Source of the DNA: Galbibacter pacificus
Lineage (GTDB): Bacteria; Bacteroidota; Bacteroidia; Flavobacteriales; Flavobacteriaceae
Direction: 5' to 3'
NCBI RefSeq assembly: GCF_029603165.1
Contig: NZ_JAQSVC010000003.1
Span: 496,001-560,000 of the forward strand
DNA length: 64,000 bases
Part shown: in pieces, positions 34,854 through 44,865 of the stretch
Numbering within the stretch: position 1 is the stretch's first letter
Layout of the letters: each line of letters starts with the position of its first letter
The notes under the pieces: model-generated
Databases searched by the model: none
What the model was told of the DNA's origin: nothing
The model's input: the letters and a program-made list of their open reading frames with translations, nothing else
Position numbers and translations under genes: made by a program

Positions 34854-35795
34854 ATGAAAAAAATTCAATTAGGATTACTAGATTTTGGTAAAAGAAAATC
34901 AGAATACAGTAGTATGGGAAAAGTGCTTGATGTGATTGATTATGCAATAGAAGCAGATCAATTGGGGTTTTCAAGATTCTGGCTTTCAGAACATCATAAT
35001 TTTTCCAGGGAAGAAGCATGGTCAAGTCCGCAGATGCTACTTCCACTGATTCTTTCTGAAACCCAAAGAATTAATGTGGGAATGGCTGGTGTACTGCTTA
35101 ACTATTACTCATCTTATTCGACAGCTACAAATTTCAAGATGTTAGCAAATTTATTTCCCTCACGAGTGGATTTAGGTTTTGCAGCTGGGACGCCTCCCAT
35201 GAAAATCTCACAACTTTTGTGTCAAAATAAATTTGATGAGCGTCCAAATACCTTGCCGACAAAATTACAGGAGATTTCGGACTTTTATCATGCCGAAGAT
35301 GAAATAGCGAAAAATGATCATATAATTATCCCTCCATTTAAAGGACGTGTCCCTCAATTATATATGTTGAGTAATTCTTTCAATAAAACAGAGGAAGCTT
35401 TAAAATTAAAGCTCAATATTTCAAAATCTATTTTTCATAACAAGTTTAGTTTGGTATACCAAAAGGATACGATTCAGCAATATAGAGAAAAGTTTTATAA
35501 TCGATATGGGGATTTCCCCAAAGTTTCAATAGCCTTCACAGGTGTTTGTGCAGAGACAGAACAAAAGGCTAAGAATATTGCAAAGGAGTCTGGATATAAA
35601 AACTTTTTTAATGCCATTATTGGTACCCCAGAAATGTTTTATGAGCAATTGAAGGAGCACCAATATAATTTTGATGTGGATGAATTTATATTTCATGATT
35701 GTGATCCCCTTAATTCAAGGCGAATAGATACTTTAAAAAAACTTAGTCATACTTTCAATTTAACTAAAGAAAAATCCCTTTATAATGAAATTTAA
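34854..35795 (+). CDS. Luciferase-like flavin-dependent oxidoreductase (candidate tailoring enzyme)
   Basis: A 313-residue TIM-barrel protein of the LLM class. The family start (GLLDFGKRKS, then YAIEADQLGFSRFWLSEHHN) and the central VDLGFAAGTPP are clear. Related enzymes in actinobacterial lanthipeptide clusters (the LanJC group, as in lexapeptide) reduce dehydro residues to D-amino acids. That role here is inference from gene context. Bacteroidota generally lack F420, so FMN or FAD is the more likely cofactor. The 3' end overlaps lanB by 11 bases, so the two are translated together. Confidence 0.8.
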   Translation: MKKIQLGLLDFGKRKSEYSSMGKVLDVIDYAIEADQLGFSRFWLSEHHNFSREEAWSSPQMLLPLILSETQRINVGMAGVLLNYYSSYSTATNFKMLANLFPSRVDLGFAAGTPPMKISQLLCQNKFDERPNTLPTKLQEISDFYHAEDEIAKNDHIIIPPFKGRVPQLYMLSNSFNKTEEALKLKLNISKSIFHNKFSLVYQKDTIQQYREKFYNRYGDFPKVSIAFTGVCAETEQKAKNIAKESGYKNFFNAIIGTPEMFYEQLKEHQYNFDVDEFIFHDCDPLNSRRIDTLKKLSHTFNLTKEKSLYNEI

Positions 35796-38700
35796 TATTG
35801 AACCATTTAACCGTTTTATATACAGGATTCCTGCTTTAAATGTAGAAGAATTAATGACATTGGGATCTGTTGATGCATATGATAGAAATTTAAAGAAGCT
35901 TTTAAGTAATAAGGAATTTCAAGAAGCATTATATCTTGCCTCACCGGCTTTTCTGGACGAGGTTTTAAAATTTATTGACAATGATGATTATGCCGAAAAG
36001 AATTCCAAAAGGATGATTAGTTTTAGAACTACTGCTTTGAAATATCTTAATAGGATTTGTACCAGACCTACACCATTCGGAGTGTTTGCCGGTTGTGGTG
36101 TTGGGAATGTTGATGGGGAAAGTATTCAAGTTACACCACGCTCTGAAAACAGGATAAATCGAAAAGTGCGATTTGATATGGAATTTTTGGAATTGGTCAA
36201 AGAAGGAATTCTTAAAAACCCGGAAGATCGGAGGTTGTTTAGGTTTTATACAAATAACACCGTATATGAATTATCAGATGAATATAGATACATTGCATAC
36301 AATAATACCCAAAAAAAACGGAATCATACCCTCTCAAGTATTATGAAGACTCCTTATTTGTCTTGGATATTGGAACAATCCAAGAAGGGCTTAACCTATC
36401 AGGAGATACTAAAATTTTTGCTTGATTCCAATATCGCAAAGGACAGCGCTATTGAGTATATTGACGACCTAATAGATTCTAAAATTTTAATTTCGGAACT
36501 TGAACCTCATATTATAAGTGATTCTTCCTATGAATATAGACTTATTAACACCTTAGAATCTAAGGGGAGCCTTCTAAGTGCAAAACAAAAAAACACATTG
36601 TCTACTCTAAAATCTGCTGTAAGAGACCTTGAATCACTAAACACTACTACACTCGTTTATAGCTATTTACTCCAAATTGAAAACAGCCTTAAAACTATTA
36701 TAGATAAGAAGGTTAAGAATTATTTTCAAATTGATTCTGAAATGCTGCATAGCCATTCAAATCTACCGAAGAAGACCGTTTGGGATATCAAGAAATCTAT
36801 GAAAGTGTTTCTCCAATTAACCTCTTTAAGCAACCAGAATAACGAGATAATTTCATTTAAAAATAGCTTTAAAGAACGTTATGGTTCTAAATCGGTACGA
36901 TTAGTAGAGCTACTGGACCCCGAATTAGGACTCAGCTATGGGCAGTTTTCAGATAATCAATTATATCCTTGTCCCATTATTGATGATATTCCCATATCCA
37001 AAAGAAAAAGTGATTCCGATTTACTGGTTTGGAATAATAAGGTACATACAATGCTATTTAATAAAATCCTGAATGCACTAAAAACTCACGATCACGTTAA
37101 AATAGAAGTTCAAGATCTAGAAAGCTATAGTTTTGATCAATCACACATACCGGCTACCATTACAGCTTTTCTTCAACTTATTCCTGACCAAAACAACGAA
37201 TATCTCATTCATTTAAAAAATTGGGGTTCAGATTCGGCAACTACTATTTTGGGGCGTTTTACATCGTTATCACCTGAAATGGACGAATTGGTTAAGGATA
37301 TTTCTTCTTTTGAGCAAAAATGTCTTCCCAGTCATAAAATATTATCAGAAATTAATCATTTGCCAAATGCTAAAATTGGTAATATAATTTCACGAAGTAA
37401 GTTTAGAAAACATGAAATACCTTATGTTACAAAATCAAATTCCAACGAAACAGGTTTAATTGACATTAATAAACTGTATGTTAAATTGGTTGATGGGAAA
37501 TTTAAAATTCTGGATATTGAAAATAAGCGGCAAATTATTCCAATATTATCCAATGCTCACAATTTCAAAAAAGACAGCTTGCCGATTTATAAGTTTCTAT
37601 GCGATATTCAGAATGAATCTGATCAAGAGCGGTTGTATATGAATTTAAATTTGGGTCCTATTACTACTTTACTCGATCATATACCGAGGATTACCCATAA
37701 GAAAACTATTCTCAGACTGGCAACATGGAAGCTACGAAAGAAAGATTTTGATTGGTTGTTTAATACACCCGAAAGCAAAAGATTGGATGCAATAAAGCAA
37801 TATTTAAAAAAGAACCACCTTCCTAAACAATTTTTCATTACCAGTGGTGATAATAAACTATTGATAGATTTTCAAAATATTCCTTACCCATCCTTGTTAT
37901 TATTTTCAGAAGAAATTCATAAATACGGGGCTATCATTATTGAAGAAAACCCATATGGAGAAAATTTCAGCAGTGTAATAAATAATGAAAAGGGTAATTT
38001 TTTACATGAACTTATAGTACCATTTAAAAACCATTCTCGGCTTGAGGACGCCAAATTTACGGACGATAATAATTATGATTCATATGTTACTCAAAGAAAA
38101 TTTCATCCAGGATCTGAATGGGTTTATTTTAAAATTTTTTCAGGTATACATACAAGAGAGATTATCATACAACAACTCTCACCATTAATTGATTATTTAA
38201 AATCAAAAGGAATAATTCAGAAGTGGTTCTTCATTAAATATTCGGATCCTGAAAATCATTTGAGGCTTAGATTTAAGTTATTTAAAAGGCAGCAAACCGG
38301 GGTAGTCATCGAATCCGTCTTTAAATTATTCGAAGGCCATTTAAAGTCCAAAAAAATATCACGCATAAACCTGGATACCTACGAAAGAGAAATTGAACGT
38401 TACGGAGGTGATCAGCTAATGAACCAGTCTGAGACTATATTTCAAATTGATAGTGAATGGTCATTATCTCTGTTAAAAAGCATTAACAATCATCCGGTAC
38501 TTAGGGAAAATTATTGGTTAATTGCATTAAAAATATGTGATATCTATATGAATGCCTTTGATTTTGGAGATGCATTAAAGCTTCAATTTTCCAAAAGAAA
38601 AAAAGAAGATCTGAGTAGAGAATTTAATGCAAATAAAATTCAAAAAAGAAAAATATTAAATAAATATAAAGATAATGAGCAAGCAATTAATAAGGTAATA

Positions 38701-38967
38701 AATAAACCTCAAAGTATTTTCCCAAAGAAATTGGTTGAAGAATTCGAAGCTTTTGAAAAGGATCTTAGTAATTTTTATCAAAGCGATATTCAAGGCAACT
38801 CCAGGTCATTGGAAATAAGACTTTTAGTAAGTTATATTCATATGTCCTTGATTAGAATACTCCCATCAAAAAACAGACTACATGAATACTTTATTTTTTC
38901 AATTATTGAGTGTCATTACCGTATTAAGGTGGGTAAATCAAAAGCTAATAGTAAATCACATGTATAA
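35785..38967 (+). CDS. lanB: Lantibiotic dehydratase, full-length LanB
   Basis: A 1060-residue enzyme that glutamylates Ser and Thr from glutamyl-tRNA and then eliminates glutamate to give dehydro residues. The N-terminal glutamylation domain starts MKFNIEPFNRFIYRIPALN and includes the RPTPFGVFAGCG signature. The C-terminal elimination domain (SpaB_C type) is seen as SEWVYFKIFSGIHTREIIIQ and WFFIKYSDPENHLRLRFKL. Both halves are fused, unlike the split LanB of some Bacteroidota clusters such as the pinensin cluster as I recall it. It overlaps the flavin enzyme gene by 11 bases and the exporter gene by 8. Confidence 0.92.
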   Translation: MKFNIEPFNRFIYRIPALNVEELMTLGSVDAYDRNLKKLLSNKEFQEALYLASPAFLDEVLKFIDNDDYAEKNSKRMISFRTTALKYLNRICTRPTPFGVFAGCGVGNVDGESIQVTPRSENRINRKVRFDMEFLELVKEGILKNPEDRRLFRFYTNNTVYELSDEYRYIAYNNTQKKRNHTLSSIMKTPYLSWILEQSKKGLTYQEILKFLLDSNIAKDSAIEYIDDLIDSKILISELEPHIISDSSYEYRLINTLESKGSLLSAKQKNTLSTLKSAVRDLESLNTTTLVYSYLLQIENSLKTIIDKKVKNYFQIDSEMLHSHSNLPKKTVWDIKKSMKVFLQLTSLSNQNNEIISFKNSFKERYGSKSVRLVELLDPELGLSYGQFSDNQLYPCPIIDDIPISKRKSDSDLLVWNNKVHTMLFNKILNALKTHDHVKIEVQDLESYSFDQSHIPATITAFLQLIPDQNNEYLIHLKNWGSDSATTILGRFTSLSPEMDELVKDISSFEQKCLPSHKILSEINHLPNAKIGNIISRSKFRKHEIPYVTKSNSNETGLIDINKLYVKLVDGKFKILDIENKRQIIPILSNAHNFKKDSLPIYKFLCDIQNESDQERLYMNLNLGPITTLLDHIPRITHKKTILRLATWKLRKKDFDWLFNTPESKRLDAIKQYLKKNHLPKQFFITSGDNKLLIDFQNIPYPSLLLFSEEIHKYGAIIIEENPYGENFSSVINNEKGNFLHELIVPFKNHSRLEDAKFTDDNNYDSYVTQRKFHPGSEWVYFKIFSGIHTREIIIQQLSPLIDYLKSKGIIQKWFFIKYSDPENHLRLRFKLFKRQQTGVVIESVFKLFEGHLKSKKISRINLDTYEREIERYGGDQLMNQSETIFQIDSEWSLSLLKSINNHPVLRENYWLIALKICDIYMNAFDFGDALKLQFSKRKKEDLSREFNANKIQKRKILNKYKDNEQAINKVINKPQSIFPKKLVEEFEAFEKDLSNFYQSDIQGNSRSLEIRLLVSYIHMSLIRILPSKNRLHEYFIFSIIECHYRIKVGKSKANSKSHV

Positions 38968-41170
38968 AAAAAGACCCTTTTATCGACAGAAAAATTCCAT
39001 GGATTGTGGAATCACCTGTTTGCGTATGATTTGTAAATATTATGGGAAGCGAATAGCTGCATCGACACTATTGAATATAGTCGAAGTGGAAAATGTTGGT
39101 ATTTCCATGGCCGGTATAAAGAAAACCGGAGAGAGCATAGGACTTGATGTACAGGGATTCAGATTAACTGAACTTGACCAGCTAAAACTTCTATCAAAGG
39201 ATTTACCCTTTATTGTACACTGGAACCGTAAACATTTTGTCACTGTCTATAGTCTGGGTAAAAGGAGCATTGTAATTGGAGATCCCGCAAAGGGTATTTT
39301 GCGCGTTTCATATAAAGAATTTTATAAAAAAGCCTTTAAAACGGATAGAGGTAGTGCACAAGCTCCAGCAGCAAATATTTTAACTCTGGAGCCAACCGAA
39401 GCTTTTGAAAAAATTCAAGATGATAAATCTCAACGATTGCCAAAAATTGACTTTATAAAGAAACATTTACGGGATAAAAAATTTTATTTTGTCGTAATCT
39501 TTTTGGGATTGTTGGCGTTAATGAGTATTCAATTCGTATTGCCTTTTCTCACTAAGAATGTTGTAGACGTTGGAATCAAGAATGGTGATCTTGATATGAT
39601 CAAGTATCTTTTGATGGGCCAATTTTTCTTAATTATTAGCAAAGCCATATTTGAAGCTTCTAGAAATTATATTATACAACATTTAAGTGTGAGAATCAAT
39701 TATTCTCTATTGGCCAATTTTATTGAAAAACTTTTTAAGTTGACAGTTCCTTTTTTTGAGAAAAGAAAAATAGGTGATTTACTACAGAGAATTAAGGATC
39801 ATCAAAGAGTGGAGTTTTTTTTAACCAAGTCCCTTTTGAATGTCTCGATATCAATTTTAACAGTAATGGTCTTCTCTACCGTTCTATTCATTTTTAATAA
39901 GATTTTTTTCTTTCTATTTCTCGGAGCTACAGTGTTATATGTTTCATGGATCATGATTTTTCTGCCAACTCGGAAAAAAATTGATTGGGAGAGATTTGAA
40001 GTAGGATCCAGAAATCAAACAATTTTAGTTCAGGCTATTAGTGGAATTCAAGACTTGAAAATTTATGGTGCATTTCCCTATCTCCTAAGTAAATGGAAAT
40101 CAAATCAGAAAGATTATATAAAAAACGCTTTTAAAACATTAAAAATCACTCAAATACAGGAGACTGGCGCATCATATATTTATCAATTGTCGCAAATTGT
40201 AATATTGTTTTTCTCTGCACGATTGATTATTATGAATCAATTAACCATTGGTTCAATGTTGTCTATTCAATTCATTATTGGTCAGTTGATATCACCTGTT
40301 CAACAATTATTGATGTCTGTAATTTTTGGAGTCGAAGCCAAATTAAGTTTTGATAGAATATTTGATTTATGGGATGCTCCTGAAGAAAATCATCAAGATA
40401 ATAAAATAGAAGATTTTGAATCTAAAATAGCGTTTAAAAATGTGCGATTTAAGCATGGTGGTCATCAGTCAAGTTTTATTTTAAATGATGTCAATATTGA
40501 AATCAGGAAAGGAGAAACTATAGCCATTGTAGGAAGTAGTGGTAGTGGAAAAACCACTATTTTAAAGTTATTACTAGGATATTATTCAGATTACAATGGC
40601 TCTATCTCTATTGATAACAGAGAATTGAATTCTTTGAATATTGAAAGTTGGAGAAAGAAATGCGGAGTGGTACTTCAGGATAACTATATTTTTTCGGATA
40701 CTTTGGCAAAAAATATTGCCTTATCAGAAAAATTTGATATGAATAAAATAAGAGAGGCAGTTAGAATAGCTGACCTTGATCAGTATGTTAAAACTTTACC
40801 ATTAAAATATAATACAGTTATCGGTGATGACGGAATGGGTTTAAGCCAAGGTCAAAAACAAAGAATATTAATTGCCAGAGCAGTTTATAAGCAACCTGAA
40901 ATTTTATTATTGGATGAGGCGACTAACGCACTGGATTCTGAAACCGAGACAAATATTATTAATAACCTCAACGGCCATGCCTCAAAGAAAACGGTAGTTC
41001 TTATAGCCCACAGGCTAAGTACTGTAAAACATGCCAATAAAATATATGTTTTCAAAGACGGCATGATTGGAGAATCTGGTAGTCATGATGAATTGATCAA
41101 TTCAGGTGGAATTTATTACAATCTGGTTCAACGCCAATTAAATCAATCAACATATGCAATTTCTCAATAG
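38960..41170 (+). CDS. lanT: ABC exporter with N-terminal C39 peptidase, LanT
   Basis: A 736-residue inner-membrane exporter that cuts the leader and exports the peptide. The start at 38960 puts the C39 domain at the N-terminus: catalytic Cys16 in SMDCGITC, His92 in RKHFVTV and Asp108 in IGDPAKG. It is followed by a six-helix membrane domain (about 165-440) and an ATPase with Walker A (GSSGSGKTT, about 525), signature LSQGQKQR, Walker B (ILLLDEATNALD) and H-loop (AHRLST). The signature Gly-to-Gln change is common in this class. The GA sites of the three precursors suit a C39 peptidase. No HlyD-like partner gene is in the cluster. Confidence 0.91.
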   Translation: MYKKRPFYRQKNSMDCGITCLRMICKYYGKRIAASTLLNIVEVENVGISMAGIKKTGESIGLDVQGFRLTELDQLKLLSKDLPFIVHWNRKHFVTVYSLGKRSIVIGDPAKGILRVSYKEFYKKAFKTDRGSAQAPAANILTLEPTEAFEKIQDDKSQRLPKIDFIKKHLRDKKFYFVVIFLGLLALMSIQFVLPFLTKNVVDVGIKNGDLDMIKYLLMGQFFLIISKAIFEASRNYIIQHLSVRINYSLLANFIEKLFKLTVPFFEKRKIGDLLQRIKDHQRVEFFLTKSLLNVSISILTVMVFSTVLFIFNKIFFFLFLGATVLYVSWIMIFLPTRKKIDWERFEVGSRNQTILVQAISGIQDLKIYGAFPYLLSKWKSNQKDYIKNAFKTLKITQIQETGASYIYQLSQIVILFFSARLIIMNQLTIGSMLSIQFIIGQLISPVQQLLMSVIFGVEAKLSFDRIFDLWDAPEENHQDNKIEDFESKIAFKNVRFKHGGHQSSFILNDVNIEIRKGETIAIVGSSGSGKTTILKLLLGYYSDYNGSISIDNRELNSLNIESWRKKCGVVLQDNYIFSDTLAKNIALSEKFDMNKIREAVRIADLDQYVKTLPLKYNTVIGDDGMGLSQGQKQRILIARAVYKQPEILLLDEATNALDSETETNIINNLNGHASKKTVVLIAHRLSTVKHANKIYVFKDGMIGESGSHDELINSGGIYYNLVQRQLNQSTYAISQ

Positions 41171-41564
41171 AAAACCTTATTATCTTCTTGTAGGAGCAAC
41201 GTTAGTTTATATAGGTTTTATCACAACCTTACTTTATGTATTATTATGTTGTAAAACAGTTGATTACAAATCTGTTAATATTAGAATTGACAATCTTCAT
41301 AAACAAAATGAATTTTGGACTGGAGATCTTTATGCCGAAGATTCTATAAATTTCACGGAAAGAAAACAGGTGATGAAGATTAAATCAAATGGTGAAGAAC
41401 ATTTTATTAATTTTGAAATTCTTAAGGGGCACTCCCAATTTCTAAAAATTAAAATAAGTGATTCCAGTCCAAAGATGATTAATCATTATACAGTATTAGA
41501 GGGTACAATTTTTAAAAGGAAAGCGTCTGAAAAAGTAATTCTGAGCGATTTATTGTCATATTAA
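41154..41564 (+). CDS. Small single-span membrane protein after lanT, unknown function
   Basis: A 136-residue protein with one membrane helix (residues about 9-32, YLLVGATLVYIGFITTLLYV) and an extracytoplasmic part of about 100 residues with a beta-rich look (VMKIKSNGEEHFINFEI). It overlaps the lanT end by 17 bases, so it is translated with the exporter. It may be a reduced exporter accessory (the cluster lacks an HlyD partner) or an immunity protein; neither is shown. Its 3' end overlaps that of the convergent LanC-like gene by nine bases. Confidence 0.65.
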   Translation: MQFLNRKPYYLLVGATLVYIGFITTLLYVLLCCKTVDYKSVNIRIDNLHKQNEFWTGDLYAEDSINFTERKQVMKIKSNGEEHFINFEILKGHSQFLKIKISDSSPKMINHYTVLEGTIFKRKASEKVILSDLLSY

Positions 41565-42695
41565 ATTTTCCAAAAGGAAAAATGATTTAGCATATCTATA
41601 GTCGTTGGCTTTCTTTCCCATCATGAATATTAATTGCCCTATTATTCCTTCAGCGAAAGACATGTTCTTTATGGTAAATGAATTAATACTACTTTTCCGG
41701 ATCTTTGATTCAATTATCTGATTTGTTAAAAATCGGTAATTCTGATCACAAAGTATAGATAAACTATTCTTGTCGATTGATAAGCTTTGGTAAATTTCCA
41801 GAAAAGTAGCAAGGCCGGTTTGACCATATAATAGCCCTGGTTTTGGACCTTCCATAATAGTAGTTTGTATACGATTTAATATAAAGGGCTCAATTTCATT
41901 CAATTCCTTTTGGATAAGACCATCCAAAGCTTTATTACTATGTTGGAGCGCATATAAGATTCCGGCGTCACCGTAACAAATATTTAATCGGCTAATTGGC
42001 TTTTGACCATATTTATCAGGAAATACAGATTGATAAAGACCATGATCCTGTTTTTGATTGATTAAAAATAGTGTAAATTGTTCTAGAAGGTTCTTACTGC
42101 CTAGTTCCGGATACACTTTATTTACCAAGCTTAAGTAAGTCACTATAAAACTGATACCATGAGCAAGACCTAATTGTACTGATCTATCATTTTGATTACG
42201 TATATATGCTCCTTCTATAGTAACCTTTTTATTTAATTCTAAATAAGAAATGAATTCCTGTATCTTTAATTTATCCTTTCTTAATAAGAAAAGATAATAA
42301 ATATAACCTCCTCCGGTATATGGATCAATATTATCGCTTACAAGAAAATTTCGGGAATAGGACAGCAGGAGATTGTAAACCTCAGATTTAAAACTTTGTA
42401 AGTCGAGTTTTTGGAAAGCCTCTAAATCCAAGATATCTAATAACAAGCTTACCTCCGTTAATTCAATAAATAAAAATGAACTGGGTTTTTCTAGTGAATT
42501 TTGGATTGATTGCATTAAATCCTCACATAAATCCTGACACACATATAAATCAGTCTCTTTTTTATATACTAAGTATTTATACCATAAAAAGAGGATGGTT
42601 CCGGATTTACCATAACCAATATCATTTCTTTTAAACTGATATTGATTTTGGAGTAGGATATCCTGCCATTGATCTAAATATGGTAATTTGTGCAT
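41556..42695 (-). CDS. Second LanC-like protein with an incomplete zinc site
   Basis: A 379-residue protein with the LanC alpha-barrel repeats: YGKSGTI, LGLAHGISF, NICYGDAGI and LLYGQTGLA. The acid/base LAHG loop and the first zinc Cys (CYGD) are kept. The position of the Cys-His zinc pair (CHG in the LanC at 33580) reads LYG, so two of three zinc ligands are missing. It is probably not a normal cyclase. It may chaperone the first LanC, bind the peptide, or act in immunity. It lies on the minus strand at the end of the cluster, convergent with the exporter operon. Confidence 0.8.
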   Translation of the reverse strand: MHKLPYLDQWQDILLQNQYQFKRNDIGYGKSGTILFLWYKYLVYKKETDLYVCQDLCEDLMQSIQNSLEKPSSFLFIELTEVSLLLDILDLEAFQKLDLQSFKSEVYNLLLSYSRNFLVSDNIDPYTGGGYIYYLFLLRKDKLKIQEFISYLELNKKVTIEGAYIRNQNDRSVQLGLAHGISFIVTYLSLVNKVYPELGSKNLLEQFTLFLINQKQDHGLYQSVFPDKYGQKPISRLNICYGDAGILYALQHSNKALDGLIQKELNEIEPFILNRIQTTIMEGPKPGLLYGQTGLATFLEIYQSLSIDKNSLSILCDQNYRFLTNQIIESKIRKSSINSFTIKNMSFAEGIIGQLIFMMGKKANDYRYAKSFFLLENLI

Positions 42696-42949
42696 TTTTA
42701 AAATTGTTTATTTTTTAGTACAGGGAATTCAACTAATCCTATATACATCCAAATACCTTCTTGTTTTTAAACAAAAGCTAAAGATGGCTTTCTGATGAAT
42801 GTTCTCCTCATTGGCCGCCATTACCTATTGTTTAATCTTCTAATTATAAAATTATGAAAAAAATAGCACCCTGATTCAGTAAGCAAATTTATTACAAAAT
42901 TGTTCTTCTTGTTTACTCCCGCAATCCGGAAGGTTTAACAATAAGTGCT

Positions 42950-44782
42950 CTAATTCGTGTAGACTGCACTATTGTTTTCAGGGTCAAGTTCTATCACCTT
43001 TTTATAGTGCTGAATGGCTAGTTCTTTATTTCCTTCAGCTAAGTATTCTTCGGCCGAACTCTGATGGGCTTCTGATGAATTAGGAAATATCTCAACAGTG
43101 TATTTGTATATTTCCATAGCTTCTTTGTTCATTCCTTTATAGACTAAATAGTTCCCTTCATTAATTAAACTTTCTTCCATCATATGGTGGGTAGTATAAA
43201 TTTTTCGGTTTTGAAAAAAGGCAGCATTCAATTTAAAAATACTTATCGCTTCCTGTATCTTACCTGACTTTAGTAGTTGATGCCCCACTTCATTTAATTC
43301 GATTCCGTTTAACGGTTTTTCTTCGAGGCTGTTATACCATTGAATGGCTGATGTGACCCCATTCTCATTGATGTTGGTTACCATTTGTTGTATGTTACTT
43401 TCTTCAGGGACATAAACTTTTCCTCCTTTTATAACTGTTTTATCGGATAAGAAATTTTCATGATTTGTAAACGGGCTTTTATCAAAGAGCACCAAATCTG
43501 CCTTTTTTCCTATTTCGATAGAACCGTATTCTCCTGTAATATTCATGGCCTTTGCTCCGTTCCATGTCGCTATCTGAAGGATGTCTTCCATAGGAAAACC
43601 TGCTTTACTAAGCTGGAGAAGCTCAGACAAAAGCGCTCTACCACCATATTTACAATCGGTGCCAATTCTAATTTTAACCCCTTTATCATGTGCTGTTTTC
43701 AGGACCTCCATCATAGCGTTAAAACCTTTGGAGGTTTGTTTTTTAAAACGATTGGTATTGGTTGGGATGTAGGGTGTATCTCTTAATGGAAAGCTGTTGA
43801 ATGAGGTATAGAAATCTGTATCTCCGGTAGCAGAGGCCAGTACGTTGACGGTTGTGCTTATTGTAGCACCTTTCCTGGCCATTCTGTCCAATAATGCCTC
43901 TATCTCAGCATTCAATTCGGGGGTATCTTTTATATAGTCAAAGAACAATGCCATGTCCGCGGCAAACTCATCCAGCGTCCCTGTCCGTTCCAATTTATAT
44001 TTTTTAACAAATGGTTCCCAATGCTTTTCATAATTAAAGACATTGGCTGCCAAGGTGAAAAAATGCTCGAAATTTTTAAGTCCTGAGTCCATAGCATCTT
44101 GAAGGCTAACTCTATACTGGATGTGACCTGAAACATTCATATGTTCTTTTTTGGCTTCCCTTAGGATCGCCTTCATTTCGGGTTCACGCAATCTTGAATA
44201 CAACTTAATATGCTTTACTCCTAATTCAGCGTATTCACGGATTTTCTTTTTACCATCTTCCGGACTCATGATTTCTACATGATGTTGAACGGGTTCTCTT
44301 TCTTCATCTGAAATTAAAGCCCCTCCACTGATAAACAGATTGGGATAATCCGGAGATGGATTTTGTTGCCAGTTAAGGGTAACATCCATCCACGGTTCAG
44401 GATCTCCCATACTTACGATGGTAGTAGTGCCGAATTTTAAATACGTTTCAGACAGTCTTTTTCGGTAAGAATCATCAATAAATTCTGGAGCCACATCATC
44501 TCCTATGGCATAGAGTTGACAAAGATGTGTATGGGTGTCAATAAACCCCGGGATCAGTAAACGTCCGTTTCCTTCAATAACACGGGTTGCCTTGGATTTT
44601 TGGGAAGCATTGATAATGGCAGCTATAGTGTCCTTATTAATTAAAACTGTTTTTTTGTGAAGTATTTTTTTATGCTTACTATCGAAAACTGTTACGTTCC
44701 GTATCGCTACATCATAATTTGTATCTTTTTTACAGGCAGAGAATACTAAAATTCCCAAGAGAATTAAAACTAATTTCTTCAT
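42950..44782 (-). CDS. Amidohydrolase-family lipoprotein with C-terminal TPR-like region
   Basis: A 610-residue predicted lipoprotein: signal MKKLVLILLGILVFS and lipobox ending SAC, so Cys17 is lipidated. The amidohydrolase domain has the HxH metal motif (GFIDTHTHL, near residue 79), a mid-barrel Lys in HIKLYSR, the later His residues (SGHIQYR) and Asp (RIGTDCKYGG), as in imidazolonepropionase-like hydrolases. After the barrel come about 110 residues of tetratricopeptide-like repeats ending near the C-terminus (AIQHYKKVIELDPENNSAVY). It may hydrolyse peptides or other amides in the periplasm; its link to the lanthipeptide is positional only. Confidence 0.82.
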   Translation of the reverse strand: MKKLVLILLGILVFSACKKDTNYDVAIRNVTVFDSKHKKILHKKTVLINKDTIAAIINASQKSKATRVIEGNGRLLIPGFIDTHTHLCQLYAIGDDVAPEFIDDSYRKRLSETYLKFGTTTIVSMGDPEPWMDVTLNWQQNPSPDYPNLFISGGALISDEEREPVQHHVEIMSPEDGKKKIREYAELGVKHIKLYSRLREPEMKAILREAKKEHMNVSGHIQYRVSLQDAMDSGLKNFEHFFTLAANVFNYEKHWEPFVKKYKLERTGTLDEFAADMALFFDYIKDTPELNAEIEALLDRMARKGATISTTVNVLASATGDTDFYTSFNSFPLRDTPYIPTNTNRFKKQTSKGFNAMMEVLKTAHDKGVKIRIGTDCKYGGRALLSELLQLSKAGFPMEDILQIATWNGAKAMNITGEYGSIEIGKKADLVLFDKSPFTNHENFLSDKTVIKGGKVYVPEESNIQQMVTNINENGVTSAIQWYNSLEEKPLNGIELNEVGHQLLKSGKIQEAISIFKLNAAFFQNRKIYTTHHMMEESLINEGNYLVYKGMNKEAMEIYKYTVEIFPNSSEAHQSSAEEYLAEGNKELAIQHYKKVIELDPENNSAVYTN

Positions 44783-44865
44783 GGTATTGGCTTTATATAC
44801 TAAAGACGATACATTTAAAAAATTGTTACGAAATATTCAATTACTAAAAGATACTGCTTCTGACA

